A DNA stretch of 64,000 bases from Owenia fusiformis (taxonomy: Eukaryota; Annelida; Polychaeta; Sabellida; Oweniidae), in assembly GCA_903813345.2 (NCBI GenBank), contig CAIIXF020000001.1, positions 15,087,915-15,151,914 of the forward strand, in the 5' to 3' direction. The first letter of the stretch is position 1; each line of letters starts with the position of its first letter. The position numbers were made by a program, and so were the translations under genes. Below, piece after piece: positions 25,026 through 36,690 of the stretch. The notes under the pieces are model-generated. The model did no database searches. It was not told the origin of the DNA and saw nothing but the letters and a program-made list of their open reading frames with translations.

Positions 25026-25429
25026 CTGACGGCCCTGCAACAAATATCCAGAGGAATATGTATGAAGTTCATTTTGGTAGTCTACTGGGTTATTTGGTCT
25101 TCCTCATCCTCAGACTCAGTATTAATATAATAATACTACTTAGTGTGAAAACGGACAAATAACCCAAGAAATGACCAAAATAGACTTGATACATCTTTTC
25201 TCTGAAAAATTTGTTGGGGTGTCCTTCTTGGCCATCCGCCATATTGGCGCAGAGGCTTTGTACTTTTATCATCCATCTTGAATTAAAATTTGGCCTATTA
25301 GCGCAATCATGCAAATCCCTTAAATGTCCCGCGAATTTAGGTGTATGTTCTGCAAAATCCCGCGAATTTTGGGTACTTGGTCTAAAAAATCTGTCCCTCG
25401 AGAAAATCTTTGGGGGTTGACAGTACTGT

Positions 25430-25780
25430 GACCATCAGACTGATATATAGTGGCAATGTTACAGCACTTTGAACAACATGCCCTAGGTGTGGCCATCATC
25501 GCGTTGTAGGCAAACCTGCACAAGTTGTCAATGACCCGACTCCATTCCTCAGCAGGTATGGCCTGAAAGACATAGACCTGATCTCCCTTTGAGGTTTGCA
25601 ATTGTCCTGAGGTCATTTTTGTACACTCTATCTATCGCATATCCCCACAGGTAGAAGTCAGATATGGACATTTTGGACAGCATGTCATGGGTTTGCCTAC
25701 AGCGCAGTAATGGCCACTGGAGCATGTTGTTTAAAGTGCTGTAACATTGTGACTGTCAGTCAGATGGTCATGAAAGATGG
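25430..25780. repeat. Inverted repeat pair
   Basis: The minus strand of 25430-25520 and the plus strand of 25690-25780 share 'gcctacarcgcgatgatggc' and 'catgttgttyaaagtgctgt' blocks. They form a foldback with a ~170-bp spacer. An open minus-strand segment of 98 residues crosses the left arm, but it has no recognisable domain and is probably not a gene. Confidence 0.5.
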
Positions 25781-26099
25781 CATGTTAGTAGGAAATTGAA
25801 TGATGTTCATATGTACAATGGATTATATATTATATGTGCCAAATATTAGGGAGAAATTCCCTAGAATGACAAAGATATGAGGAAAATAGCTGCAGGGTTG
25901 CCATTTTTTGACCACCCTCAATCCTGTACTTTTTTATGAATTTGAATTCAAACTAGATTTTTTAAAGTGTACTTGATGTGTAATTTTATTTATAGGATGT
26001 ATTAATCTCAATTATCTTATGAAAATTTGTTTCTGCCGACATTCAAAACGACAACAAGTAGACTTGTCAAGCAGATTAGAATGATAAAAATTGAAATTA

Positions 26100-26648
26100 C
26101 TGTACGCCCAGTATTATTCGCGAGCTTTAATTTCGTGAATTTTGCGAAAACACGGTTTCGCGGCTATTAAATTTTGCGAATTTCACAAGTTTGAAATTCA
26201 CTATTCTCGGAATTCTCAAGCTAAATTACTAGTAGATGTACAGTAATTGCACTTACCTGATGTCATAGTTCAGATTTACAATAACTGGGATCTTTATCAT
26301 CAGCAAGCTGCATATCAACTTCTATTATCGCATCGTTAATTTCGGTCTTATTTAAAACGAAAAAGCAGTTTGAATTCGTATTTTGTATTACATGTTGGTG
26401 GAAATCATCCAATTATCACCCAATAACACTAGACGAAACGTTTTACACAAAATGAAATGCATGTTGTAGTTCTTCTTACAGATGTAGGAATGGAGGGATC
26501 AGAAGTTGACGAAATGCATCAGAGCCCCGGGTAAAAACAAATTCCCGGGGATTTAATTGGCAATTTTGCGACGATAATTTTTCGCGATTTTAACACCAAC
26601 GCGAAAAGCGCGAAAGTTAATCGCACGCGAATAATACCAGGCGTACAG
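26100..26648. mobile_element. TA-flanked MITE with CG-rich ends (549 bp)
   Basis: TIRs are CTGTACGCCCAGTATTATTC and, inverted from the right, CTGTACGCCTGGTATTATTC, each flanked by TA. Inside the ends the word ttcgcg/cgcgaa recurs more than eight times, unusual in this AT-rich DNA. No coding. TA duplication places it with Tc1/mariner-type elements. Confidence 0.8.
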
Positions 26649-26918
26649 TACCTCTTTATTCCCCTTATTAGATCTCTGAAGCTTAAACATTTACCTTGCT
26701 TAGATTTAATAGAGAGGTTTCACGACAATGGGCTATAGTTGGAACACACTGTTCTTTTACCCCCTGTAGATTTCACAAATAAAAATCATATATGATAAAA
26801 TAAAAATCAATAATATTTCTATTTACATCTGCCTATTGTTCAAGATACTTGCAATGTTAGAAATGTTCAGGCAAATTAAAAGAAAAGATGATAATTATAT
26901 TTTGTACTTTCAGTTAAA

Positions 26919-28799
26919 ATGGAGAGGAAAGCTAAGAAACGACTCAGCAAGAACAAGAAAAAGACATGGAAGAAGACTGATGTACAAGATGTCGAGGATC
27001 ACCTGGAGGATCAGAGACTGCAGGAACGTACTGGTGGCCTCCTGGCTGAGAAGACTGATGAACAACTGTTCTTTGTCGATTCTACAAAGCCTGTAGAGGA
27101 ACCTGTACCAGCTAAAAGAAGCCGTCGTGATCCTAAACCTTTGAAATGTCACAGTGCCTTGTTGCCTGACCCCAGGATTAAACCAGCGAGGGTGGCCCAT
27201 AATATCAGACGGGATAATCTGAAGCGTAAATGTGCTAAAAAAGTATCTGACATTCAGAATGATGTGTTGTCACCTACTAGAAAAGAAGCTCTTCATAATC
27301 AAGTTAACGCTAAGCTGAATCGTCAAACGAGAATCCGATCAAAAAAGATCACACCTCATGCCAAATTTGATCTTTGGGGTGGTGAAATAGACCAAACTAA
27401 ACAGGAAGATGATGACCATTTTGCTACTGTGACTCGCAAGAAGCCTGTAAAACTGCCATCATATCACAATAAGAAACCCTCTAGCCTGCCTGCAGTTGAG
27501 GTGGCCCTCCCTGGTGCTTCTTACAACCCAACCTATGATGACCATCAGCAATTGCTACATGTTGCCAACAAGGTTGAAGTGAAGAAATTGAAGGTTGAGG
27601 AGAAGATCTTACGCCAAACAGACCACATGTTCCCAAAAGCTGATAAAGCACCAACTAAACAAGATCATTTGCAGGTTTGTGACTTTAATGACAGTGGCAG
27701 AGGCTTCCTTTATTAACATTTATATGTCCTGTTTTGTGAAGTATGTGAGAATTGGCTCATTTACAAGATGTTTCATGTTTTAATTCTTTTAATTTACAAC
27801 TCAGAGGAGAGAATGTGTCAAACCCTTTCCCATATTGACATATTCTCTTCTCTAAAGTGTATTATATATTTTGCAGCTAGACATTTAAGAAGAGAGAATG
27901 TGTCAAACCCCTTTCCCATATTGACATATTCTCTCATCTAAAGTGTAGTTGTAAAATATAGTTAATTAGAATCTTAATGTATTTCACATTTGAAACTTCT
28001 ACTCCTCCAAAGTAAACAAAAAATGAAAACATCATTTTTATAAAAAAATGAAAAAGACTCGAAACATTTTGATCTCATTAAAATACCTTCAGAGTTATGC
28101 TGAAAACTTATGCAAATATTATCCTGGCACTAGTGCCATTAAAAAGTTAATAAAATCTTCTGATCCTGACCCATGCTTTTTATTGTGAATTTCTTAAAAT
28201 TTGGCCATATTTGTGCTAACCTTGTTTCATGTGATTTGCAGGAGATGTCAGCTGGCTTATATGAGGAGGAGGATGATAGCGAGGGAGAAGAAGACACAGA
28301 ATACACGTCCATAAACCCTGCAGTCAGGCGTGACAAGAAGAAGACACCACAAACAAGACGCAAAGAAAAAGAGCGCAAAGCGAAAGAAACTCAACTGAAA
28401 CTTGAAAAATTAAAGCGGAAGAAGGACACTGAGTTATTTAGAATTAAATCTATTCAGAAGGATGTCACTAAAAGCATTAAGCAACACAGTGAGAAAATGG
28501 CAAAGCAACAGACTAAAAGGGCTGAGAGGAAAGATAAGACTCAGAGATTAGGTTCTAATAAATTTGAAGCTCCAGAGACTGAGCTGAAGCTCTCTGATGA
28601 GCTAGTTGGCTCATTGAGACTGTTGAAACCAGAGGGGAATCTACTGGAGGACAGGTACAAGAGCATGCAGAAGAGGAATATCATTGAACCAAGGAAGAGG
28701 GTGAAGGTCTACAGGAAATATAAACTTAAGGACTATAAAAAACCAGGTCATGGTGCCCAGGCATATATGAACTCGTATAAGGCTAAGGGGAAGAAATAA
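26919..28799 (+). CDS. NOP53: NOP53 (GLTSCR2/PICT1) ribosome biogenesis protein, 5' end uncertain
   Basis: Two exons, 26919-27674 and 28242-28799, give 437 residues from the first ATG. NOP53 is a nucleolar 60S-assembly factor that recruits the exosome-associated Mtr4 helicase and binds 5S RNP. Recognisable family blocks are the W-rich basic start (KNKKKTWKK), LEDQRLQERTGG with LFFVD (residues ~28-55), YDLW-like FDLWGGE (~150), PAVEVALPGASYNPTYDDHQ (~190-210), and the C-terminal ELVGSLRLLKPEGN then KSMQKRNIIEPRKR and KYKLKDYKKPG. The tail is strongly basic with K/R coiled-coil-like stretches. The exon begins after an acceptor at 26912-26913 and the codon before the ATG (AAA) is open. The human protein has about 45 more N-terminal residues, so an upstream coding exon probably exists but was not found; otherwise this ATG is the start. 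The intron has a duplicated hairpin. Poly(A) signal at 28880. Confidence 0.93.
27806..27945. repeat. Duplicated hairpin in NOP53 intron
   Basis: Two ~57-bp copies (about 27806-27862 and 27889-27946) each contain gagaatgtgtcaa and its near-complement ttgacatattctc around a 'ccctttcccata' loop. Each could fold into a ~12-bp stem. Confidence 0.7.
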
Positions 28800-28879
28800 T
28801 ATGGAATTACCTATTTGATTATAATGCTTGCCATATTATGATTATGGTGAAAAGATTTTTGAATATGAGATTTCCTGGA

Positions 28880-28885
28880 AATAAA
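28880..28885 (+). terminator. Polyadenylation signal AATAAA of NOP53
   Basis: AATAAA lies 81 bases after the NOP53 stop codon and is the first such word downstream. Others follow near 29226. Confidence 0.5.
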
Positions 28886-30092
28886 GGAAAATGGGTGAAG
28901 GTTAATTATTTTGTCAACCTAATGGATATCGGTAATATGTTTCACTTTATACATACTGTTACTTGAGCATCTGATAAACAATGCCAAAAAAGTAAAAATT
29001 AATTTTGGGAATTTCTTTTCATGCTCTGTACATACATGGCATACATCATGGAATTCATCCTCTATTGAAACAATTTTAGGAAAATTTAAAAGGCTGAAAA
29101 TACATGGAGTAAACTTGACCCTCGATTTAAAGTATGACATGAATTCCTCCAAACTTGAACAGAAATAGAATCAGTGGATGAATTCCTTTTAGAATCATGG
29201 TAATGTATATAAAGTGAATTCAGTAAATAAAAATATATTCAATAAAATTGAAATCTTACTTGGTCCATTTTTAAGAACTACACATATTTCCAGATAATCA
29301 TTTACATATGTTATGCCAATAATATACATGTTGCTGTTGTATCTATAAAATGCTTCCCAATCCAAACTCATCTTATTTGTTTCCCCTTAAAGTGCAGTAC
29401 ATGCATTCATAGATTGTATGGGTGCTTTGGTCCACAAGTGGGTCAAGTTGAACAACTAGTAGATACATTATAACACATTTTTGCTAAAATTGTTATTGTG
29501 AAAATGGCATTAATACCAACACTAATCAACTCTAATTTGAGAGTAAAACCATGTTAACAAAAGTCATTATTAATATTCTGAATTATTTTTGTATTCCATT
29601 TATTACTACCAAGTGATGCTTTACATAACAGAATACTTGATAGTATGTCACATTCAAAGAAATGCCCATGGTCTCTTATTATGAGGGAAACTAGCCAGAA
29701 ATTACTTACTTACTTACTTACTTTATTTTTGACACATGTTATTTCAAGAAAATTTGAAGCATAATATTGCATATACAAGGGGTGTTCAATCAGTAATGGA
29801 TCACCATAACTAAACAGTAAAAAACGATGGTCAAGAAAAATGATTAAACATATACTACTTGTTACTAAATGCTTGTACTATTATGTATTTAGTATTTGTA
29901 ATAGCAATTCGTCATAAGAATTATTTTAAAAGGAATCATAATCGGACTGAAAAAGGCAAAATTAGCAAATAATGTACATGCAGCTTCAGAATGTGTCATT
30001 TAAGTGTCTGTGCTGTGGTTTGTACATGAACTACTGTACTACCTTCATATATGGGATCTCCAATCTTTTGCATATTTTCAGGAATATAGTTA
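28886..30092. other. Intergenic DNA between convergent genes NOP53 and UNC93-like
   Basis: No gene or clear mobile element seen. A short (actt)n microsatellite lies at 29702-29725. The 3' UTRs of both flanking genes must end in this interval and its continuation to 30503. Confidence 0.4.
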
Positions 30093-30316
30093 CAGGGTGT
30101 TTCATAATGATCGGCCCCCAATCCACAGCCAATCCTAGATAACACTGGCCCTATAATCTATATACCATAATAAAGGTTATTCAGTTCTGGACTTATGTGC
30201 CAAATTTTAGCATGACTGGTCAGAATTGAACAAGCTTTCATATGATATATAACATAAGGCGATATGCTATTTAGGATTGGTGGTTGATTGGGGGACAGTC
30301 ATTATGAAACACCCAG
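30093..30316. mobile_element. Palindromic MITE (~224 bp)
   Basis: TIRs CAGGGTGTTTCATAATGA (left) and, inverted from the right, CTGGGTGTTTCATAATGA, followed inward by cccccaatc and 'ccaatccta' in both arms. The left flank has TA; the right flank does not, so the target duplication has decayed or is of another type. Non-coding, downstream of the UNC93-like stop. Confidence 0.7.
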
Positions 30317-30503
30317 TTTTTGGATGATTTCTGCACTGGTGGAAAAGAATTAAGAGAATTAGTCAAGTCTTTAAGAAACTTTCAAGCAAAAAGAGTTGTT
30401 ATACTTTGTTAATGATCACCACTTGTAGTCACAATCTCTCGCTCACTCTTAATTTTCTACAGTCCACGTTTTGCTCAAACACAAAATCACAGTATATATT
30501 CAG

Positions 30504-33191
30504 CTACTGAGTGATGGAAAATTTACCATCAATTGTATATATTTCCTTTTTGGTAGGACTATCATTATAAGTTTCAAGATCATGTTCTTTTTGCCATCTA
30601 TACTTCATGAGTGCCTCAATGGCAATATAGCTGACTATTCCAAGTAGCAGGATGCCCAAGTTTGTCAGTACTTTAGCATACATACACAAGTTGCTGCTTA
30701 ATGCAAAGGCAAGGGTAGAACCTACATTGTGCCACAGGTTCTTTGCACTGAATGCTGTCTCCATGTCTGTTGCGAACAGAATCCCAGTTGTTGCTGAAAA
30801 AATTGAAATCGGAGATACAGTGTATTAATTTTTGCATGCTTGGTTTCAACATGGGCTTTCAAGAGAGTGTTGAAAGCCCATGGTTTCAAGTCCAAGAAAA
30901 TACATAGGGTTGATTTATATAATTATATTTCCACAAAATGATCATTCTACAATTCTGTTGATACTTGATAGCTATGACACATGATTTAGTAATTTGTGTC
31001 ACATAAATAATGGATCAGTTTCTATTGCATACATCAGATAGCTAGATATTGTTAATAAATAACATAAATCCTGTTTCAAATGGATCACCATAAAAATTAT
31101 CATTCAACTTATTGATATTAACTTATTGATATTCTTATCAACTACAATTATAGATCTTAGTTATTTTTTTTGTTCCCATTATAATCCCCTATTTAGTCCT
31201 AAAGTAATGACTGAATTGTTTCATACCACTAAGCTGGGTCTGCCATACTGCATCTCCAACACCCCACACGAATGGCAGCACAAAGAACATTGGCAGCTGC
31301 GTTGCTGTAGGAGTCCAGAACAACATAGCTGCCATGACTGCAGTATGGGATAATGCAGCCATAAATACCATTGTCACACGGCCAAGGTATTTCTGTAGGA
31401 AGCCTCCAATATAGGCAAACACTGTGTTGGAAACACCAATGAACAGCATGGAATAACCAACAAATCCTACTCCAAGCTCACATGTCACAAACGACTGAAA
31501 CAAAATCATTTTTTGTCAGCATTCCATGGATTTAGATTGCTGGTTAACCCTCCTAGAAATACATGTAGGTGCAGATGGCACTAACATGCATGAACATTTA
31601 TGAAAAATAGAGAGATAGTGATATAGTAAACGTTAAGAGTAACATCATGGAGTCCGATCATGATAGTTGTTCTGAAACATTTACAACATTCCTGGATATG
31701 GTACAGGGTGAGCCAAAAAGATAACCCAATCAAATCTTAATACCTCAGTCATCCAGTATGGGCACAAGTAAACATTGTTCAATGTTCTTTAACTCACTTA
31801 AGTGTCTAATGGTTATGATTTTATGGTCATTTTACAAATCATGCTCAAAATGTCTTTTTTCGAGGCAATCTTTAACACATCAGATTAAGTTTTCTGATTA
31901 CCTGTTCACAGATATATTGTATAATGGCTCACATTTGCCTTCTTATCTCTTATTTCAACCCTGAATCTTCTAGTTAATAGTTAATGTAATGTACATATTA
32001 CCTTTGAAATAGCTCCAAAAATAAATTATGTGGTTTCATATTTGATGATTTTGGTAATTTTTGGCATTTGGAGCATGTTTTGTAAAATGGCCATAAAACG
32101 ATGACCATTGGAATGATAACTTGATAGAAAGAACATTGAACAAGGTTCCATTGTGCTAAATATGACTTAAAACCCATCTGGATGATTGAGTAATTTGTTT
32201 GGGTTACCTTTTTTTGGCTCACCCTTGTATGTTATTTTGCTTTCAAAAAGTGCTAAGAACCTTGCACGTACTGTACCTGTGTAAAGTCACTCTGCATCAA
32301 TGCATTCTTGAATCCAATGTAAAGGAACAGTGAGATAATCAGGAGCAGCTTCACATTCTTGTGCAATTTCATTGTACCAAGAATCTTCATACCAACTGAT
32401 GATGATTTCTTGGTTTTAGACTCAACTGGTGCGAGGAATAAGATTACTATGGTTACTGCAACCACAACAAATCCCAGATAAATGCCCAGTAAAGTGTACA
32501 TCCTTCCATCTTCTGGCCTTTGAAATGTTGTCTCATTACCCATTGTGTCAATCTCATATGGACAAAAGTTTGCCCCACAGGTTGTTACCATTTTGGTAGA
32601 GTTCAATGTTGTACTTGGAGCTTGCTGTTGTTGTAAGACTAACGATGATATCAAATTTCCCCATATCCTAGCAGAGTTAAACAAGGAAAAGAAAATGCCA
32701 CTGAACCTCCCGAGAACAACTTGGTCCTTCTCTCCTGTTAAGTCCGCATAATCCAAAGCTATTGTTGACCTGTATACTCCTAATGATGTTGCTACAAGAC
32801 CTTGTGTTAAACCAACTATTACACTTGCTGGATATAATGTGTAGGTTCTCGGGTAAAAGTTAGCAGCCACAAATACCCCATGGCTGAAAATGCCAACAGT
32901 AAACATCCATTTTGCGCCAAATGTTTGAACAAGGAATGAAGATAGGAAAAGTTGAGAGACAACAGTTGCTGCAGATCTGATGCTAAGAGTTGTGGCCCCC
33001 AGTCCCTGAGCACCATTTAGACTACTCTGCAGGCTCACTAGTGAAAAGAATGCAGAGTGAGAGATCATGGAAGTCAATGATAAAATAATCAGACTAAACA
33101 TTATCCTTCTTTTTTTCTTAATTGTATTTTGATGATCTTCAGGATCTTGTGCTGTTTCTTCATTTTTTAGATCTTTCTTTTTAAAATCCAT
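30504..33191 (-). CDS. UNC93A: UNC93-like major-facilitator-fold membrane protein (UNC93A type), 3 exons
   Basis: Exons 32277-33191, 31227-31494 and 30504-30793 (stop 30504-30506) encode 490 residues; all junctions keep frame. The protein has a 30-residue charged N terminus (MDFKKKDLKNEE), then about 11-12 membrane helices. Family signatures are SLNGAQGLGATTLS (~60), GPxG-like YPASVIVGLTQGL (~125), GRFSGIFFSLFNSARIWGN (~165), DFTQ at the exon 1 end followed by FVTCELGVGFVGY, and VWGVGDAVWQTQL then FAxDMETAFSAKNLW near the C terminus. The last block, WQTQL...AF..LW, is diagnostic of UNC93A. Human UNC93A is 457 residues. UNC93 proteins regulate K2P channels in worms and traffic Toll-like receptors (UNC93B1) in vertebrates; which role applies here is unknown. 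The start context ACCATGG is good. The first-exon start is duplicated at 35128-35188. Confidence 0.93.
31704..32227. mobile_element. mariner-like palindromic MITE (524 bp) in UNC93 intron 1
   Basis: TIRs CAGGGTGAGCCAAAAAGATA and, inverted from the right, CAAGGGTGAGCCAAAAAAAG, flanked by TA on both sides. Both halves then read inward similarly (attgttcaatgttctt and ttttacaaa-catgctc occur in each arm), so the whole element is a foldback. No transposase. Confidence 0.85.
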
Positions 33192-35127
33192 GGTGATTGT
33201 TTTATAAATCTTATCCTCTATATCTCCCTCAATTAGGCATGCATAAAATGATCTTTCAAATTCAATACTAAAAATGACACAAGTACTTTATATTATTTAA
33301 TTTATTTGTATCAACGATATTTTGTGCATGTCATCCCTCTTTCAAATAATGGGCAGTTTTCTAATTATAAATCGATACATGTAAATAATGGAGTTTTATA
33401 ATTTTATTCACATGGCCTAACACACTTTTATGAAGTTCAACTCAGATTTAATTAACAACTTCTAGTTAAAAGATATGCAAATCATGAGTTAACTAACACT
33501 GTAAAAGATAAACGTGAGAAATTGTGAAGTGCCATGTGATTTTATCTGAGTTCATTGATATGCAAATCATGAGTTAACTAACACTGTAAAAGATAAACGT
33601 GAGAAATTGTGAAGTGCCATGTGATTTTATCTGAGTTCATTGGGAATGTGCAAACAGTAGCCAGGACAAACTCATAATATACTTGAGATATTGTTTTGTT
33701 TAAAGGGAATTGAAGTACATGTGCATTGTGCATGTAGTCTGATCCTAAATAACATTTTAATTACAAAGGATAGGTATCGATATGGTGCTTTATTGTTAAC
33801 TGATTGACAACAATTCTTGAGAATGAAATGAACCTCGTTGGAACAAAAAAGCATATACAGCATTTTCTTAGACCTCTCAATATTATAGTTATACAAAGGA
33901 AATTTAGGTTGATTTTACAATTTTACAAAAAGTATTCAAAAAATTAAAACAAAACCCCCAAAATAGATAAAAATTAAGATAAACCTTTATTTCATTAGCA
34001 AGAAAAAATCAACCAAACTTTCCTTTGTACAATTACAATATTGAGAGACCTAAACATGTTCTGTTTACGTTCAATGAGTTTCGGATAGATGTTTCATTTC
34101 ATTCCGAAAATATGATACCAAGAACAATAGAAATGCCTGATGTGTTTTCTAAAACAATATAGAGAAAAGGATATATATTTTTTCAAATTATATTGTTACC
34201 ATTCAAAAGATGACCACTAAATTGATGATGTGTAAAATTTTCAGAATTCTTTGATGACTGGTTTAAGAGAAACTTTGTGTTCAAAAAGTTCACCATATCG
34301 ATACCAATCCTTTTGGGACAATTTTAAGGCAACCTTTTTCAGTTTTAACAAGCAATTCATTTTTCTACATATTTAAAATTCTGAATTTTCACCATGCTTA
34401 TGAAGTCCACTGATGGTCCATACTTATGAAGTCCATTACAGGTTTCATAATACACATCTTAACGCGAACAGTGTCAACAAGTGTTTGATGTGTTTTTTAA
34501 AACAATATAGACGGCAGTATGTATATCTATTTCAAATTATATTGTTACCATTCAAAAGATGGCCATTATATTGACAATTTGTAAATTTTTCAGAATTCTT
34601 TGATGACTGGTTTAAGAGAAACGTGTGTTCAAAAAGTTCACCGTTTCGATACCAATCCTTTGGGACAATTTTAAGGCAACATTTTTCAGTTTTAACAAGC
34701 AATTAATTTTTCTACATTTTTAAAATTTTGATAAGAATTTTCAACATGCTTATGAAGTCCATTGATGGTGCATTTTGTGCTAATAACATTCAGAATTTAA
34801 AAATTACTTAGTATTTAGTATTAAAGCAATGGCACCAAATACCAATGAAAGAATTATTCTTGAATCTGAAATGTGACAATATATTGACACAATGCTGTTC
34901 AAAAACATTGATTTGCAACTAAAAGATATTACAGGTTTCATAATACATATCTTTCCTAAGAGTGTAAAGAAAATCTGCCCACCAGTATTTGTGTTATTTT
35001 ATGCAGATAGACCAATATATACATCATCGAAGGTCAAATCTAAAGTCAGATTTGAACTTCTGATATTTTGTAGATGATTTTGAAAAAAAGAATTGGTCAA
35101 TTTGAAGCAAATTGAAGAGACCTTTTT
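33131..35127. repeat. Tandem segmental duplication, copy 1 (includes UNC93 exon 1 start)
   Basis: This ~2.0-kb stretch (from within UNC93 codon ~20 outward) is matched by 35128-36690 in the same order. It includes the start codon, a 5' flank ('ccctcaattaggcatgca', 'tacaaaggataggtatcg'), a palindromic MITE ('ttagacctctcaatattata' arms near 33870 and 34010) and a 300-bp module ('gatgactggtttaagagaaa') that is present twice here. The junction at ~35127 joins 'gaagagaccttttt' directly to UNC93 codons. Confidence 0.9.
33472..33641. repeat. Perfect 85-bp tandem duplication with octamer motif
   Basis: 33472-33556 and 33557-33641 are identical by eye. Each begins gatATGCAAATcatgagtta, containing the POU-factor octamer ATGCAAAT (33475-33482 and 33560-33567), 285 and 370 bp upstream of the UNC93-like start codon. 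The matching part of segmental copy 2 (near 35480) has no such duplication or octamer. Confidence 0.9.
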
Positions 35128-36690
35128 GATGATCTTGAGGATCTTGTGCTGTTTCTTCATTTTTTAGATATTTCTTTTTAAAATCCATGGTGATGGTTTT
35201 ATTATCTTATCCTCTATATCTCCCTCAATTAGGCATGCACAAAATGATCTTTCAAATTCAATACTAAAAAAATGACACAAGTACTTTATATTATTTAATT
35301 TATTTGTATCAATTTTTGTGCAAGTCATCCCTCTTTCAAATAATGGGCAATTTTCATAGGTAATTATATATCGATACATCTAAATCATGGAGTTTTATGA
35401 TTTTATTCACATGGCCTAACACACTATTACTAAGTTCAACTCAGATTTATTTTACAACTTCTGATTTCAAGCTAAAACTGTACAAGATAATCGTGTGAAA
35501 TTGTGAAGTGCCATGTGATTTCATCTGAGTTCACTGGGAACAAGCAAGCAGAAGCCAGGACAAACTCATAATGCACTTAAAGATATTGTTTTGCTTAAAG
35601 GGCATTGAAGTACGTATACATGCACATTTTGCATGTAGTCTGATCCTGAATAATATTTTAATTACAAAGGATAGGTATCGATATGGTGAACTGAATTCAA
35701 CAATGTGTTTCTCTTAAACCAATTATTGAAAACATTCCGTAAAAACACGGTCCTCTATGTAATGTAAACTGATTGACAACAATTTATTTATTTATTTATA
35801 TATATTTTATAATTATAACTGTTTTTGTTAACATTTTTCGTTTTTTAGTGCAATTGTTTTTTATTGTTCCTCATTGGAACAAAATAGCCTTGTACAACAT
35901 TTTCTTAGACCTCTCATTATTATAGTTATACAAAGAAAATTTTGGTTGATTTTACAATTTTACAAAAAGTATTCAAAAAATTAAAACAAAACCCCCCAAA
36001 ATAGAGAAAAATTAAGACAAACCTTTTATTTCATTAGCAAGAAAAAATCAACCAAACTTTCCCTTGTACAATTACAATATTGAGAGACCTAAACACGTTG
36101 TGTTTATGTCCAATGAGGTTTGGATAGATGTTTCATTTCATTCCGAAAATATAATACCAAGAACAAAAGAAATGTCTGATGTGTTTTCTAAAACAATGTA
36201 GAGAAAGTATATATATTTTTTTCAAATTATATTGTTACCATTCAAAAGATGACTACTAAATTGACGATGTGTAAAATTTTCAGAATTTTTTGATGACTGG
36301 TTTAAGAGAAACGTGTGTTCAAAAAGTTCACCATATCGATACCAATCCTTTTGGGACAATTTTAAGGCAACCTTTTTCAGTTTTAACAAGCAATTAATTT
36401 TTCTACATATTTAAAATTTTGAATTTTCACCATGCTTATGAAGTCCACTGATGGTCCATGCTTATGAAGTCCATTACAGGTTTCATAATACACATCCTTT
36501 CAAAGAGTGTAAAGAAAATCTGCCCACCAGTATTAGTGTTATTTTATGCAGATAGACAAATATATACACCATCGAAGGTCAAATCTCAAATCTAAAGTCA
36601 CATTTGAACTTCTGATATTTTGTAGATGATTTAAAAAAAAAGATTTGGTCAATTTGAAGCAAATTGAAGAGACCTTTTTGACCTTTTTTG
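35128..36690. repeat. Tandem segmental duplication, copy 2 (truncated UNC93 5' end)
   Basis: Copies 33131-35127 with scattered substitutions and small indels; the second 300-bp module is absent. At 35188 down to 35128 the minus strand starts MDFKKKYLKNEETAQDPQDH and then runs out into copy 1 flank, so it is a truncated first coding segment and not a gene. Confidence 0.9.

Larger units (their letters stand above)
22117..25247. repeat. Region bounded by 35-bp inverted repeats containing ATGGCGGATGG
   Basis: 22117-22151 (ccaatATGGCGGATGG ...) is matched in inverted orientation by 25213-25247, with one mismatch in 35. Each copy could start a short peptide MADGQEGHPN. Between them lie a hAT-like element and a G-rich tandem array. 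The flanks of the right copy are themselves palindromic (25055-25200). Confidence 0.6.

Noticed and set aside
25090-25314. Minus-strand 74-codon frame with a hydrophobic segment as the missing N terminus of the FRAG1-like gene
   Set aside because: The segment is a palindrome (cttgggttatttg / caaataaccca), has no donor site in the required phase and lies at a repeat boundary.
35128-35188. Second UNC93 gene
   Set aside because: Only the first ~20 codons are present; the sequence then runs into non-coding flank at the duplication join.
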